From: Steromphala cineraria
Lineage: Eukaryota > Mollusca > Gastropoda > Trochida > Trochidae
Direction: 5' to 3'
NCBI GenBank assembly: GCA_916613615.1
Contig: OU744724.1
Span: 31,765,452 to 31,829,451 of the forward strand
DNA length: 64,000 bases
In this document: positions 10,720 to 21,900 of the stretch, piece by piece
How the letters are laid out: each line of letters starts with the position of its first letter
How positions within the stretch are numbered: position 1 is the first letter of the stretch
Position numbers and translations under genes: made by a program
The notes under the pieces: generated by a model
Database searches by the model: none
What the model was told of the DNA's origin: nothing
The model's input: the letters and a program-made list of their open reading frames with translations, nothing else

Positions 10720-12824
10720 AATCAAATCTACAATTTAGAATCCTCATTGGCCAAGGAGTCTATACACAACTTTTCAGCTCTCTAGACCTTTTGGAACTGG
10801 AGAAGAAGATGAAATTAGGTTTTTAAGGTTTTGACCCCTGTGACCCCATGTGGGGTCATGAGGTCATGAAATCTACAATTTAGAATCCCCATTGGCCAAG
10901 GAGTCTACACACAACTTTTCAGCTCTCTAGACCTTTTGGAACTGGAGCAGAAGATGAAAATAGGTTTTTAAGGTTTTGACCCCTGTGACCCCATTTGGGG
11001 TCATGAGGTCATGAAATCTACAATTTAGAATCCCCATTGGCCAAGGAGTCTACACACAACTTTTCAGCTCTCTAGACCTTTTGGAACTGGAGCAGAAGAT
11101 GAAAATAGGTTTTTAAGGTTTTGACCCCTGTGACCCCATTTGGGGTCATGAGGTCATGAAATCTACAATTTAGAATCCCCATTGGCCAAGGAGTCTACGC
11201 ACAACTTTTCAGCTCTCTAGACCTTTTGGAACTGGAGAAGAAGATGAAAATAGGTTTTTAAGGTTTTGACCCCTGTGACCCCATTTGGGGTCATGAGGTC
11301 ATGAAATCTACAATATAGAATCCCCATTGGCCAAGGAGTCTACACACAACTTTTCAGCTCTCCAGACCTTTTGGAACTGCAGAGGAAGATGAAAATAGGT
11401 TTTTAAGGTTTTGACCCCTGTGACCCCATGTGGGGTCATGAGGTCATGAAATCTACAATTTAGAATCCCCATTGGCCAAGGAGTCTACGCACAACTTTTC
11501 AGCTCTCTAGACCTTTTGGAACCGGAGAAGAAGATGAAAATAGGATTTTAAGGCTTTGACCCCTGTGACCCCATTTGGGGTCATGAGGTCATGAAATCTA
11601 CAATTTAGAATCCCCATTGGCCAAGGAGTCTACACACAACTTTTCAGCTCTACAGACCTTTTGGAACTGGAGAAGAAGATGAAAATAGGTTTTTAAAGTT
11701 TTGACCCCTGTGACCCCATTTGGGGTCATGAGGTCATGAAATCTACAATTTAGAATCCCCATTGGCCAAGGAGTCTCCACATCAAATATCAGCTCTCTAG
11801 AGTCATTGGTCCTGGAGAAGAAGTCGAAAATGTGAAAAGTTTACGGATGGACGGACGGACGGACGGATGGACGGACGGACGCCGGACGCCATGCCATGCC
11901 ATAAGCCCATCGGGTCTTTCAGACCTGATGAGCTAAAAAGCAAGTGTAAGAGGAAACAAAATTGGTGGAATGAAACTTTATGTATGCTTTGGAGTGATCT
12001 GTGCATAGCAGACTAACTGTCTTTCAACATGAATATTTGTATAAACGGAAATTATTTGATACATAAAAGCAGTCAAAACAAGTACATTTACATTTCCCAA
12101 TGGAATTTTGGAGATCTATTGGGCGTATATTTGTTGGAAAGAGTGAGAGACGTAAACTTTTGAAACATTTTAAAAACTGAATTGTGTTATGCAACAATGG
12201 AGGTGACTCTACAACAATACGTAATTAGTTAAGAAAACATATAATCAATCTTCTACTGCAATACCTCTTGTTAAGAAAACAATTATTTGGATTGTGACAA
12301 CTACTCGAAAAGTACATTGAGTAGTTTATTAAGAAAACAAATCAATCAATACGAAATCGAAAATTCGAAAGAGTGTATTAGTTATGAGTCAAGTGAAGTT
12401 TATTATCATAAATCATGACATAGTTATCAAATAATATATTGAAGTAATAGATATGAATTATACAATTAATTGAGCATACGCAAGTCATATTTGATATATA
12501 GAGCATTTTTATGGGTTTTTTTATGTGCTGGACATAATTGTAACATATCCCTTTATTGATAAAAGATAAAAATAATATGCGTATCAGACATGAAAGGTAA
12601 ACGAATCAAAGTTAAACAATGTTTTCTTTGAAAAAAGGTGTCGCCGTTTAATCCAAATGCGTCGCCGTTTTGTCAAGCAATTTTTGTGTAAAATTTCATT
12701 GAAAATGTGTTTCGCCGTTCTGTCCAACAATTTTTTGGGGTGTGTCGCCGTTCCGTCCAAAATGTCGCCGTTTTGGCTTGTCGCCGTTTTGCCGTGTCGC
12801 CGTTTTGTCTATAACCCCTTTTAA

Positions 12825-13303
12825 ACCAAATCCAATAGATGTGGTTCAGCATTGCTACCTTTTCCCCAAAGACTGTTTACCATTACAATGAATATTACAA
12901 TACAACATAATTAACAAACAAGTCCTGAAAAGAAGAAAACAAACAATATTCAAAATGAACATAAAGACAATTTTAAAAGTAGAGATAAACTTAATTTTGT
13001 CAATGACAGCAAATAATGACATTGAGTATGGAATATACGTTATGTCGCAGAAAAAAGAGCGATTATACATAATGTATTAAATGCATAACAGAATACAAAC
13101 GTGTTTTGAGTATTGCAACACCCAGATAAAACTAAAAGCACACAAATCCTGACCGCATGACATGACATGTCATTAAAAGTGGATTAGGAAAATGCATGAA
13201 TCAGATAAAATTGGATGAAAATACTTTGGGTTCTGCTTAATAATTTCGAGCTTTAACGGCGAATTAGACCTTTGGCAGCTGTGTAGATGGTAGGAAAATA
13301 TAA
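12825..13303. other. Non-coding, proximal part of PACS intron 1
   Basis: AT-rich sequence between the TTAA element and the splice donor of PACS exon 1. Nothing recognisable is seen. Confidence 0.5.
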
Positions 13304-13309
13304 ACATAC

Positions 13310-13416
13310 CTTGGTATACAATTTGGAGATGTCTTTTCAATTTCCCAAGTGGCGAAGAGTTTCATTGGCACGGGTTTTACACCCGGGCCAGTATTCCTAG
13401 ACGTCTTGTCCGCCAT
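13310..13416 (-). CDS. PACS: PACS (phosphofurin acidic cluster sorting protein), first coding exon
   Basis: The minus-strand ATG at 13416 sits in AAGATGGCGG and opens a 35-codon exon ending at a GTATGT donor (13309-13304). The segment from about residue 14 reads V-K-P-V-P-M-K-L-F-A-T-W-E-I-E, then K-T-S-P-N-C-I-P-R. This matches the start of the furin-binding region of PACS1/PACS2, where PVPMxLFATWE and CxPR are strongly conserved. PACS proteins are cytosolic adaptors that bind acidic-cluster motifs in furin and other cargo and work in trans-Golgi/endosome retrieval and ER-mitochondria traffic. The exon ends in phase 2 within the Arg codon. Exon 2, expected to start with a CSLT-like block, was not found to the left, so intron 1 probably exceeds 13 kb. 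Confidence 0.85.
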
Positions 13417-13475
13417 CTTCTACAGTCTGTGCTTCGCGCATGCGCAATGCGCATCTGCCAAACCCGGAAGCGAGA
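13405..13475 (-). promoter_or_regulatory. PACS core promoter: NRF-1 and YY1-type sites
   Basis: CGCGCATGCGCAATGCGCA at about 13436-13454 contains the palindromic NRF-1 consensus GCGCATGCGC. The start codon lies in AAGATGGCGGAC, the canonical YY1 site found at many TATA-less animal promoters. The block is CpG-rich against an AT-rich background and has no TATA box. Confidence 0.65.
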
Positions 13476-14920
13476 TTAGTAATTTTACTGTCAAAATAAA
13501 GTCTACCCTTGTGCAATGTAGGGGGTGCAGCATTTATATTCGATAAAGCACAGGTTTACAAAAACATCTACACTGGCAGCTTTGTCATCTTTAAACTTAT
13601 AACTTTATTCATTTAGTTTGACATCTTTCAAAATTATCATTTATGTTTTCTGTAAAATATAGGCCTATTTAGACCTTTCTTTTTCTAAATACTTTGTCTT
13701 TAAATTCTTTTTTTTTTAGGTTTACATTTTGCTTGGAATATCATTCGTTTTCACATGTCTTTGATGATTGAATTTCCTAAGCATTGTGTGCGATATAGAA
13801 ACAAAAAATAGCCATTAGGTTTCTTACTTAATTTTAAAGAATAATATCAGAAAAACGAATGTGTATCTTCCTATAGTTCTTGATTACGTATGTGGGACTG
13901 TCACATACTAATTTCACTATTATTTATAACTTATTTAAGTTAATGTTTGACCAATATTTGTGTAAAAAGTGTAAAGTTAGAGTGAGCTTATGCAGCATAT
14001 ATATTAAACTAATTTGCTATTAAACTTTAACTGCAACATATATACAACATAAGTTTCCTTTGGGGGTACAAGGTCTAGTTTATTTAAATGTCGATCACAA
14101 ACTTGACAACAATGGCAACAAACCTCCAAAAAGTGTAAAGTTAGAGTGAGCTTGTGCAGCTAGCATATATAAAAAAATAGTTCGCACATAGCATAAGTTG
14201 TTATTTTTATATCCATTGCACAATACTTAACGTAGTACATAAATAATGTTTACAAAAAAAATCAAAAACATTTCACTCTTTGTTATCTCCTGTCTGTTTG
14301 CATTGTGTTGCCCTCGCTTGAGCCATAGAACATCTTAATCCGGGATAAACAAGTGCGTGTTTGTATTATTCAAGAAAAAAACACAAAATCGTCCAGGAAA
14401 TATACTGACATTTTGACGAATGTCTCCTGTAGCGTTTCTTAGAGATTTATATTTTATCTAGGTCAACACAGTTAAACATTTCACGATAAAAATAAATTAC
14501 TATACGAATAACGTGTCCTTCAATCATTGTTTATATTTAGTGTTGACTTATGACTGCAGAATGACAACGTCTTTCTCTTATGAGCATTACGTGTATATAT
14601 CTTTAATTAGTGTAAATCATCATGTTTATTCATCCGTATTTATGAGCGATTTAATAAATTTCTTTAAATTTGTTTAATTCCTTTCACGTGTGGCCTCAAA
14701 TGATTAAACAATCTAACAGTTCATAATCAATGAATGTTTCTATCAAGACTTACATGCAAGCTAACTTAAAGATTTTATTGCCGCTTCAACTCAAGGATCT
14801 AGCCGCCTTTGATATTTCGATAGTTTGCAAAACGTTGGATTAACATCCTATGAACATTTTTCATTGAAGAACAATTGGGAATCAAGTTGTGTAGATTCAT
14901 TCTCTCCCCAAAGAAGCCAC
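13476..14920. other. Non-coding spacer upstream of PACS
   Basis: No exon is recognised. A phrase GTGTAAAGTTAGAGTGAGCTT recurs at about 13969 and 14132, a small dispersed duplication. Homology with the second CBM20 segment begins near 14825 (compare 23820 onward). Confidence 0.5.
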
Positions 14921-15230
14921 AGAGGTTCGAATCTCGGAGTGGACAGTGTAACACAAAATATTCAAAACCTGGAATTTTGCACTCAATATATCGTTTACAT
15001 ATGTTGAGCAAACCTACATCTCAAATTTGAACGAAATCGATCAAGAAATAAAGATTTTAGCGTAATATATAATAGGTAGAGATTACGCTAAAATCTTTAT
15101 TTCTTGACTGATTTCGTTCAAATTTGAGATGTAGGTTTATCTCAACATATGAAAAAGATATATTGAGTGCAAAAGTCCAGATTTTGAATATTGTGTGTTA
15201 TACTGTCCACTCCGAGATTCGAACCTCTGT
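14921..15230. repeat. Long palindromic element (~140-bp arms)
   Basis: The sequence from CAGAGGTTCGAATCTCGGAG runs to about 15060 and reappears in reverse complement from about 15080 to 15230, with a ~20-bp centre and only a few mismatches. A single arm (different copy) is recognisable near 46360-46470. Each arm holds GGTTCGAATC, a tRNA B-box-like string, but no tRNA can be folded. It is probably a foldback MITE or two abutting inverted copies. Confidence 0.8.
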
Positions 15231-15673
15231 GAAAGAAGCAACTGAAATCAAATATTCCCAAAGTAACCCCATTACACTTGCAGGTGGTTCAATCTTTAGT
15301 CCACACATGTCTCTCAAGTCCTAAAGAGTTTCCTTTCAAGTAACCAAAGAATCAATAACTCGAGGGGCGGGTTGAAGAATAAAATTTGCATATTATCTGT
15401 TCTTTTAAAATTTACAAAACAAATACTGTCGGTAACTTGTTTTAGAGTTAAATCTTCAATTGATTTCCATCGAGTAAAAGATACGCGTGCAGTGTTCAGT
15501 TAAACGTCTTTTACATCTATCAAAGAAAGTGATCTTCGTGTATTAGACGTTAAGAAAGAAAACTAAGAAACAGTAGAATATCCTCTGAATTGAGAGATAT
15601 TGTAGAGTGGAAATGACTACCCTATATATGATATTTTACCAACGCTTCACACAATAAGACATCGAACTCAATC

Positions 15674-15773
15674 CAGTCTAAGTAAACCTAGCCTCAATAT
15701 TATCCGTAACGTTTCACTACTATACAGTATAGCAGTGAAACGGATAATATTGAGACTAGGTTTACTTAGACTG
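15674..15773. mobile_element. 100-bp foldback MITE with 9-bp target duplication
   Basis: CAGTCTAAGTAAACCTAGCC at the left end is mirrored by the right end to give an almost perfect hairpin. The flanks are AACTCAATC (15665-15673) and AACTCAACC (15774-15782), a 9-bp duplication with one mismatch. The ends are identical in type to the 260-bp element at 24528-24787. Confidence 0.85.
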
Positions 15774-16559
15774 AACTCAACCCAAATATAATTCATCATC
15801 AATGCTCAACTTAGATTAACATTTAGTCTGAGAAGTATTTTTTACAATATTGAAAATATCTCATTTTAAAAAATAATGTATTATACAAAAATGGAACCTA
15901 GAAGATTGCTTTAACTTCAACTATTGCTCTGCAGATTAGGACGGACCCTTAAGCTGAGTGATCTAGACTTGCTATACTTTAGTAGACTTTGTTGGTCGTC
16001 AATTGAACATTTTTGCTTTTGGGTCTGGATGAAAGACTATGCTCATCTCTATGAGAGTATTAAACTAAGACATATATTGTTCTCATTCTTTTTATTTCAA
16101 GTTTTATTCCCCACTATGGGACACGATAATATTGGATAGACAATATTCAGACCGCATTCATATTCACTGCTATAGAGGATTTAAAAGTAAACGAAAAATG
16201 CCTTAAATCGAGGGGGAATGCAAAAGTATGCCAGTCGATTGGATATTGATTTTCGTATGCGTGATGGGCAGGACAGGGCAGGGAGGCTGTATTTGTGTAC
16301 TAGGACAAAATAATGCGCTGTGTTGAGTACTTTATTATACAACATTAGTTTGAAAATAGCATTTCACAGCTCATGTTGCCCCCGAAAAGCAATGTCTTAC
16401 TGCAGTGCTTCTTCCACATTCAAGTCAAATGAAAGAACTAAAGAATTATTCCGGAATTTGTTTACACTTCTTTGGGTTTCTTCTTTAAGAGGCATTTAGA
16501 AGTTGGTAAGATGAATTAGAACAAGTTCTATGGATTTACAACTTCTTTATTGCAGGAGT

Positions 16560-16596
16560 GCGACGTTTCGGTGTAGGTACTAACACCGTTTTCAAG
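16560..16596 (-). ncRNA. Hammerhead-like motif of Penelope-type repeat (degenerate)
   Basis: On the minus strand CTTGAAAAC is followed by a GGTGT/ACACC stem and then GAAACGTCGC. The second half (stem II then GAAAC..GTC) fits the hammerhead core known from Penelope-like retroelements, but the CTGATGA box is altered to CTTGAAA, so activity is unlikely. The downstream AAAGAAGTTGT tail is shared with the copy at 20369-20405. Confidence 0.35.
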
Positions 16597-17191
16597 CAAG
16601 TGATACAGAGCATGAGCATACTTCTTTGGGTTCTAAGTGTTAATTCAAGCACAGAACTGATCATCATTTGTTTCCTCCTTGTCAACATTTGATGCATTTT
16701 CCTACAGAACTTGATCAAAAATAACCCACCAAAACAATGTATAAAAGTATATAACATGGAGAACATATATTGTCGTAAAGCACTTGCTTTTCCTGAGTAT
16801 TTTCCGTTGTTTTGGATGAAAGTCTATCAGTCAACCCAAAATCTCTGTAAGAAAAATCGCATCAGAATTATGTGATACTTTCGAGCCTTAAATGAGGCAT
16901 CAAACTACGCTTGGTAGAAATTTGAGCTTGCCATAAGAGTAGTGTAAAGCTTATGTTCTATTTGATTAGTTTAAGCTTTTGAATAGTATGCGAAAGTAAT
17001 ACGTACAATCAAATCTTAAAATCGCAAGTAAGAAAGATGGCAACCTGTGCATCTGTATTACCAAATAGAGAGGACAGACGATATATTTGATATAATTATG
17101 TTTATTAAACTTTAAAAATTATACATTCACAGAAGGCATTGAAGTGATATCTACAGTGAAATTGCAACAATTGCATGCAAGTATAACGTTT

Positions 17192-18747
17192 TCAGCGTAT
17201 ATCTCTGCCATCACGTGCAGATGTGCGGAAGTGCCTGGAGACAGATTGACCAATCAGGGTGATGGTTCCAGTGGTGAGACGGAATGGTAGCGCGATGACG
17301 TCATACACAACTCCGGCAGCTCTACAGAAATATCCTGCTGTGATCTGCAGAACGTGTTTACGTGGACCCTTCTGTGATTGGGGAACAGCTCCGGCAACTG
17401 AAAGAAGATTTGAGAAATGTTTCAAACTCTACACTGAAATAAAAAAGGTGTTTGCGAGTTGATGTGCTTTCTGATATCATAACTGCTCTTGTGTTAACAG
17501 AGGTAAAATCAGGATTTTAAAACTTTTGTACATTTTTTAAGGATTTTTTAAACTTGGGGAGAGAATGGTCTGGCATGGTGGCTGTCAAGAAGATAATATT
17601 AGGGTAATTGAATCCATATGCTAGTTTTCAAAACTTTACTACCAAGAACAATAATACCTACTTTTGACGCTTTTAAAATTAAAAATAAACCTTAGATATA
17701 GATTAACATTATGCATTTGTTTAAGCATAGAACATATACATACTTTCCGTTTGATGAGCAATTTCCTCGTTTTTGCATTCAACATCTTCTCCTGAAAATA
17801 AAAAGATAACTGAATTCTATTTGCAAATAATGCCATTGATGCAGAAACACAAAGAATGTATATGCTTACAAATTAAAAGAACTCTCTTTAGCTAACATAT
17901 TCTCGGGAGTTATTGCGTACATGTATACATGGCGTGTTGTTATATATAAAGAACGTGAAAGATTTTCAACTTTGGATCAAAGATACTTTGTAAGGTCTGT
18001 ACCATGCTAAAAAAACATCAAGTGATAACGTTAATGATACATTTGAATCAATTTTCAGTTCAGCTCACCTTCACTTTCATCCTCTTGGCAGTCCTGGTTC
18101 CAGAGCGCCACCAGCTTCCGTCTGTTCTCATCAGGACTCAGCACCCTGTTGTCTCGCTCCTCCCACCTCAAAGCTTTCAGATCAGAGTCCACCACCACCC
18201 ACTTGTACTCCACTGTCTGCGTCCTGTCAACTCCCACTTGCACCACCCACACCCCAGACCCAGGACGAGTCTGCACCGCCTGGACCCCCCGCTCTGGTTC
18301 CCAGACCCCGAGTTCTAGTGAAGAACCCACCAGACGAAGACTCTGCCCGGACTTTGTGCAGTGGTACTCCGTTCTAAGATGGAGCTGGTCGTCCTGGAGC
18401 TTCAGGACTTCACCCACATCTGTCTCGTTCCACAAACAGTTCATTACACCGCTGTGATTGACCACAGTCGTCCTGTTGTCTCCATCTTCCCACCTCACGA
18501 CTCTCATCCCGTCCTCCATAACCACCCACTTCCATTTCAACACAGAACCTTTCGGACAGACGACGGAAACCTCCCATTCGTCCCTTGTCAGGTATCGACT
18601 GATCAAAGCTTGCGACTCTTTCCAGTTTCCAAACCTTGTATCATTACGTAGAATGGCTAGGAATTGCTTTTGATCATCAAGTTTATATCTGATCCTGAAA
18701 ATGATTTGACAGTCTTCAGTAGTCATGATTGCTCCGTGTTTATTCAT
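17192..18747 (-). CDS. Tandem CBM20 (starch/glycogen-binding) protein, copy A, three exons
   Basis: Exons on the minus strand are 18747-18069, 17791-17744 and 17397-17192. Donors GTGAGC and GTATGT and acceptors TTTTCAG and CTTTCAG keep one frame (phase 1 at both junctions). Exon 1 encodes two CBM20 modules, about residues 10-90 and 120-207. Each has the G-N-W or G-V-W turn, a (K/Y)KWVV(M/V)(E/D)(D/S) strand and RWE(D/E)xDNR, the aromatic binding signature of the family. Exon 2 gives 16 acidic residues. Exon 3 gives a hydrophobic-amphipathic tail (G-Y-F-C-R-A-A-G-V-V-Y-D-V-I-A-L-P-F-R) that may contact membrane. No signal peptide is seen. CBM20 binds alpha-glucans such as glycogen; no catalytic domain is visible. 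Two more intact copies lie at 34301-35761 and 47385-52021. Confidence 0.88.
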
Positions 18748-18784
18748 TGATTGTCTCGACTCTTGTGATTGTTGACGACTCTTG

Positions 18785-18850
18785 TGATTGTTGACGTAAT
18801 TAGTCTATGACGTCACACTGATAATACTTTCCTGACGCGCTAGGCGTCCG
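18785..18850 (-). promoter_or_regulatory. CRE-containing upstream block of CBM20 copy A
   Basis: Contains TATGACGTCACAC, a full CRE (TGACGTCA), and a degenerate partner TGACGTAA 18 bp away. The same pair, both perfect, occurs upstream of copies B (35807-35830) and C (about 47318-47341), followed in all three by an ATCA/TGAT phrase and CTTTCCTGACGC. An 18-bp phrase GACTCTTGTGATTGTTGAC is duplicated here and in copy C but single in copy B. Confidence 0.6.
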
Positions 18851-18925
18851 TCTTCTTACACACTTCTTTAACAAGTTTAACATTCGCTAAAATCGTGTAT
18901 TCGACTTGTTTCATCTTCATACATA

Positions 18926-21900
18926 TAGTGTAGTAGCTTAGCGTCAAATTTTGGCCAAATTGAAAAAATCTGGCTTAAAGTATGAAACTTGGCATGAATG
19001 ATCATTGGACATGTATGTATTCATTTTGCCTAGGATCCAAATTTTTCGACCGCGGGAACCTGGTCACGTGACCAAAAATCCAAAATGGCCGCCAATTTCT
19101 TAAAAAATAATTTTTACCCATTTCAACCGTATTTTTAGTGAACTTTCAGACAAAATATTCTTAAGGTAATAACTATTATGACAAAAGAAGGACTTTCTGA
19201 CATAAATTTTTTTAATTTTCTAATTTTGATGAATATTTTATAAGGAAAATATCAAAATTTCAGTTTTTGAAAAACATTTTAGGGTGGCTTTCCACTCTTC
19301 ATGATTAATGCTTGTATTTTCATGTAATTAATTTCATAACAACAATGAGATGTAAGTTTTATTTATTAAACATTAGTTATGTTATTTCCATTGATTAAAA
19401 TCAAAAGTCTGCAGTATATTGTTTCTATAGCAACATGTGGTTTTAGCGTGACGACCTTTGAAAACCAGCAGAACACCTTGTTAAGGATGTCCCCCTATGT
19501 CTGTTATGTAGATAGTCATTAGAATATCCTTTAGAAATATTAAAATGTTGAAATGAAATCAAACTGGACAAGTCAAGGTGAGTCTTGGCAAAGGTCAAGG
19601 TCATGGTATTTTCGCATAGATAAGGTCAATGTCAAGGTTGTCTCATAATTTTGGCACTGCGTCAGAATTCAATCTTAAGATCTGTATGTACATTGTATAC
19701 CTTATAGAAGTATACGAAAATGGTAGCAATAAAATGGTTAATGTTTACATCGTGCTGACGTTAAGACCTGTTCATATTATGTGTAAGTTCATTATTGAGT
19801 GCAATAAGTTACTTAAGTTTTTTTAAATTATACCAACATTTTAGAAAGTGTGCAAAAGTACCAATGATTTCATGCTGTTGGTTAAGTACAGTTATGCATA
19901 ACTTATGCCTTTTTATGGAAATTTTGTATGCATATCATTACTTCTGATGCTATATTGAGCCTCAGAGGCCCAGAGGTTTTATAATATCAAGTTTCTATGC
20001 ATTCCTACAAAACCTTGAAAATAATCGCAACCATACTGAATCACTTAAAAAATCTTCAGATGGTCAGTGCTTTGTCAATTAAAGTTAAAGTAAAGTAATC
20101 TTGACAATAATAGTTCCAATCTTTACTTATCTTGCCTCAGAATCATGAATGAAGATGCTATAGTTGCTACCCAAACAATCCCGCATTATTATTAGCAATT
20201 CAGTGTAGCTGGCCTTTGACATCCAGGGAAGCACCAAAGAGCAGTAAAATTGCGATGAATTGGGAGGGTTAAGTACCTTCACCTAATGTTTTCTTTAGCA
20301 AATACAAATTCATTATTAATGTTTAAAAGATTCCAAAATTGTATCCAACTAAAACAAGAAGACTTCTGCTTGAGAACGACACAAGAATCTGTGTCGAAAC
20401 GTCGCATACAATGAACAAAGAAGTTGTCATCCATATACTCCTCAGCATTTTTGCAATGGTTATTATGATATCATGTCACCTTCAGTAACGCTTTTAATAA
20501 ACAAAATATATTTATATACATCCCTATTCACCTGTTGTCTGCTTAGTTCAACAAAGTATATGTGTCGTTAAATTTTGTAAAAATAACTTTTTTGTTTTGA
20601 GTAGAAATACACATAAATCTAGCCTTGATTACACAATAATGTCACTTTTGACTGAGAAATATCAGATGAGAGACTTCATGGAAATACGTTAGAATAAAGA
20701 TGTCATGTTTAATCGTTTGCACAATAAACATATTATTTAAGAGATTGTAAATAAAGAAATATTTTTAAAAAATACAGTGAGCTTACATGTACAACTGATA
20801 CGTACAAATAAATTTTATTAAGATTTTTTTTCAAAATAAACCCTAATTGTTTTATTCTCATGCATGTTGTGTTCTTATGATCAATTTTTATTTCAACTTC
20901 GTCACTACCTTAGAACAAAATAGTCTGTCCAAATGCAGAAAAATCATTCTTTCTATTCCCTTCAACGTTTGTAACGGTTCTAACATTCTAATCGCCTACA
21001 TATCCTTCTTCGCTGTATTTAGCCTGTGGAAAATTCACAGTCAATGGTGCCGTTACAAGGTTGTGTTTTTGACACCTGCTATGGAGACATACTATAATAA
21101 TATAACTTTTAATCTTATATTCCAAATCGGATGGAATCATTTCAGGCTTTCAATCAAATTAGGTTTAGATAAGGTTTCAAATGTTAATTAATCTTACGTT
21201 TGTTTGTAACACATAGAATTACTCTTGTCTTCCTTATACAACCAACTTCTAGAATGCCACTCAAATAGCTGAAATAATGTTGGTATGAAATATGATTAAA
21301 GTTTCATGACAATGAATTGGAATTTAAATATGATATACATTGCATGTCTATGTAAGAGAATTTAGCATACCGCCATACTGTAGTTCTTTAGTTTAAAGGC
21401 GAGATTAATTAGCTTGGTCCTTAACTCACTAGCAAACACTCAATAGAGTTTCAGATTGACATTGAGTTATAATAATGTAGCATATTTGGAGAAAAAAAAA
21501 TCCCCCCTCCAACATAGGATAAACGCATAGAAAATTCGAAGCATAAGCTAAGACCAACCTTAATCATGCCATTGACCTCGACTTAACACAATGTGGTAAG
21601 TGATACATCTTATTATAAAGTCCTATCGTTGTAAAATATTTTATCACTGTATAAACAGATCTTGATGAAAAAGACATATCCCAAAAAACGAAAACATACA
21701 CAATTTTGTCAACTATTTTTCATTCTGATATTTATTGTCCAAAGAAATAAAATCAAAGGTATCGACTTTCGTATCTAATAATAAAGGGTAACAATAGCAA
21801 TTGCAAATGTCACATAGATAACTGAAACAGCTGATCTTGAATTTATCATTAATTGTTTTATTGGTCAACTTTCTCAGCAATCGGTGAAATTAAAATACGA

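Larger units (their letters stand above)
8600..11940 (-). mobile_element. Helentron/pearl-like non-autonomous element with 145-bp tandem core
   Basis: Read on the minus strand, the 5' end is TTTTTAGCTCATCAGG (about 11925-11940). The 3' end is CTGATGAGCTACAGAGCC followed by a short hairpin (GAGCC/GGCTC around CATG) and a T run (about 8600-8635). This arrangement of subterminal inverted repeats plus a 3' hairpin is that described for Helentron-associated elements. The core is a head-to-tail array of 145-bp units: the TTGGCCAAGGAGTC motif recurs at intervals of 145 between 11041 and 11621. A (GGAC)n tract lies near the 5' end (11846-11882). A LINE splits the array at 9014-10719. The same family, in the other orientation, fills 48466-51060. 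Confidence 0.7.
7900..12824. mobile_element. TTAA-flanked inverted-repeat element with CGGCGACA-rich ends
   Basis: Both ends carry irregularly repeated ACGGCGACA-type motifs in opposite orientation (7904-8025 and 12640-12820), with outermost sequences AAAGGGATACGG and, on the other strand, AAAAGGGGTTATAG. TTAA abuts both ends (7900-7903 and 12821-12824), which is the target used by piggyBac-type transposases. No transposase was seen. The interior was colonised by a decayed LINE (about 8055-8385), a Helentron-like tandem-repeat element (8600-11940) and a LINE inside that. Family assignment is inference from TTAA only. Confidence 0.7.
15231..17191. other. Non-coding part of the first duplicated segment
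   Basis: Aligns in patches with 23900-25070 and with 33675-34300 (for example TTGGATAGACAA at 16132 and 24479, and GGTTCTAAGTGTTAATTCAAG at 16628 and 33747). It contains the 100-bp foldback element at 15674-15773 and a Penelope-type ribozyme-like motif at 16560-16596. No exon is identified. Confidence 0.6.

Noticed and set aside
14929..14945. Possible tRNA genes (GGTTCGAATC at 14932, at 46453 on the other strand, and GGTTCGAAC at 36928)
   Set aside because: The T-arms do not pair and no acceptor, D or anticodon arms can be placed; they are B-box-like relics at most.
18004..18673. Plus-strand frames opposite CBM20 exon 1 (and equivalents in copies B and C)
   Set aside because: Shadows of the real coding strand; they are Ser/Pro/His-rich and the CBM20 frame has domain evidence and splice sites.
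20847..21191. 114-codon frame inside the 3.95-kb element
   Set aside because: No transposase motif and no recognisable domain; hydrophobic AT-driven composition.
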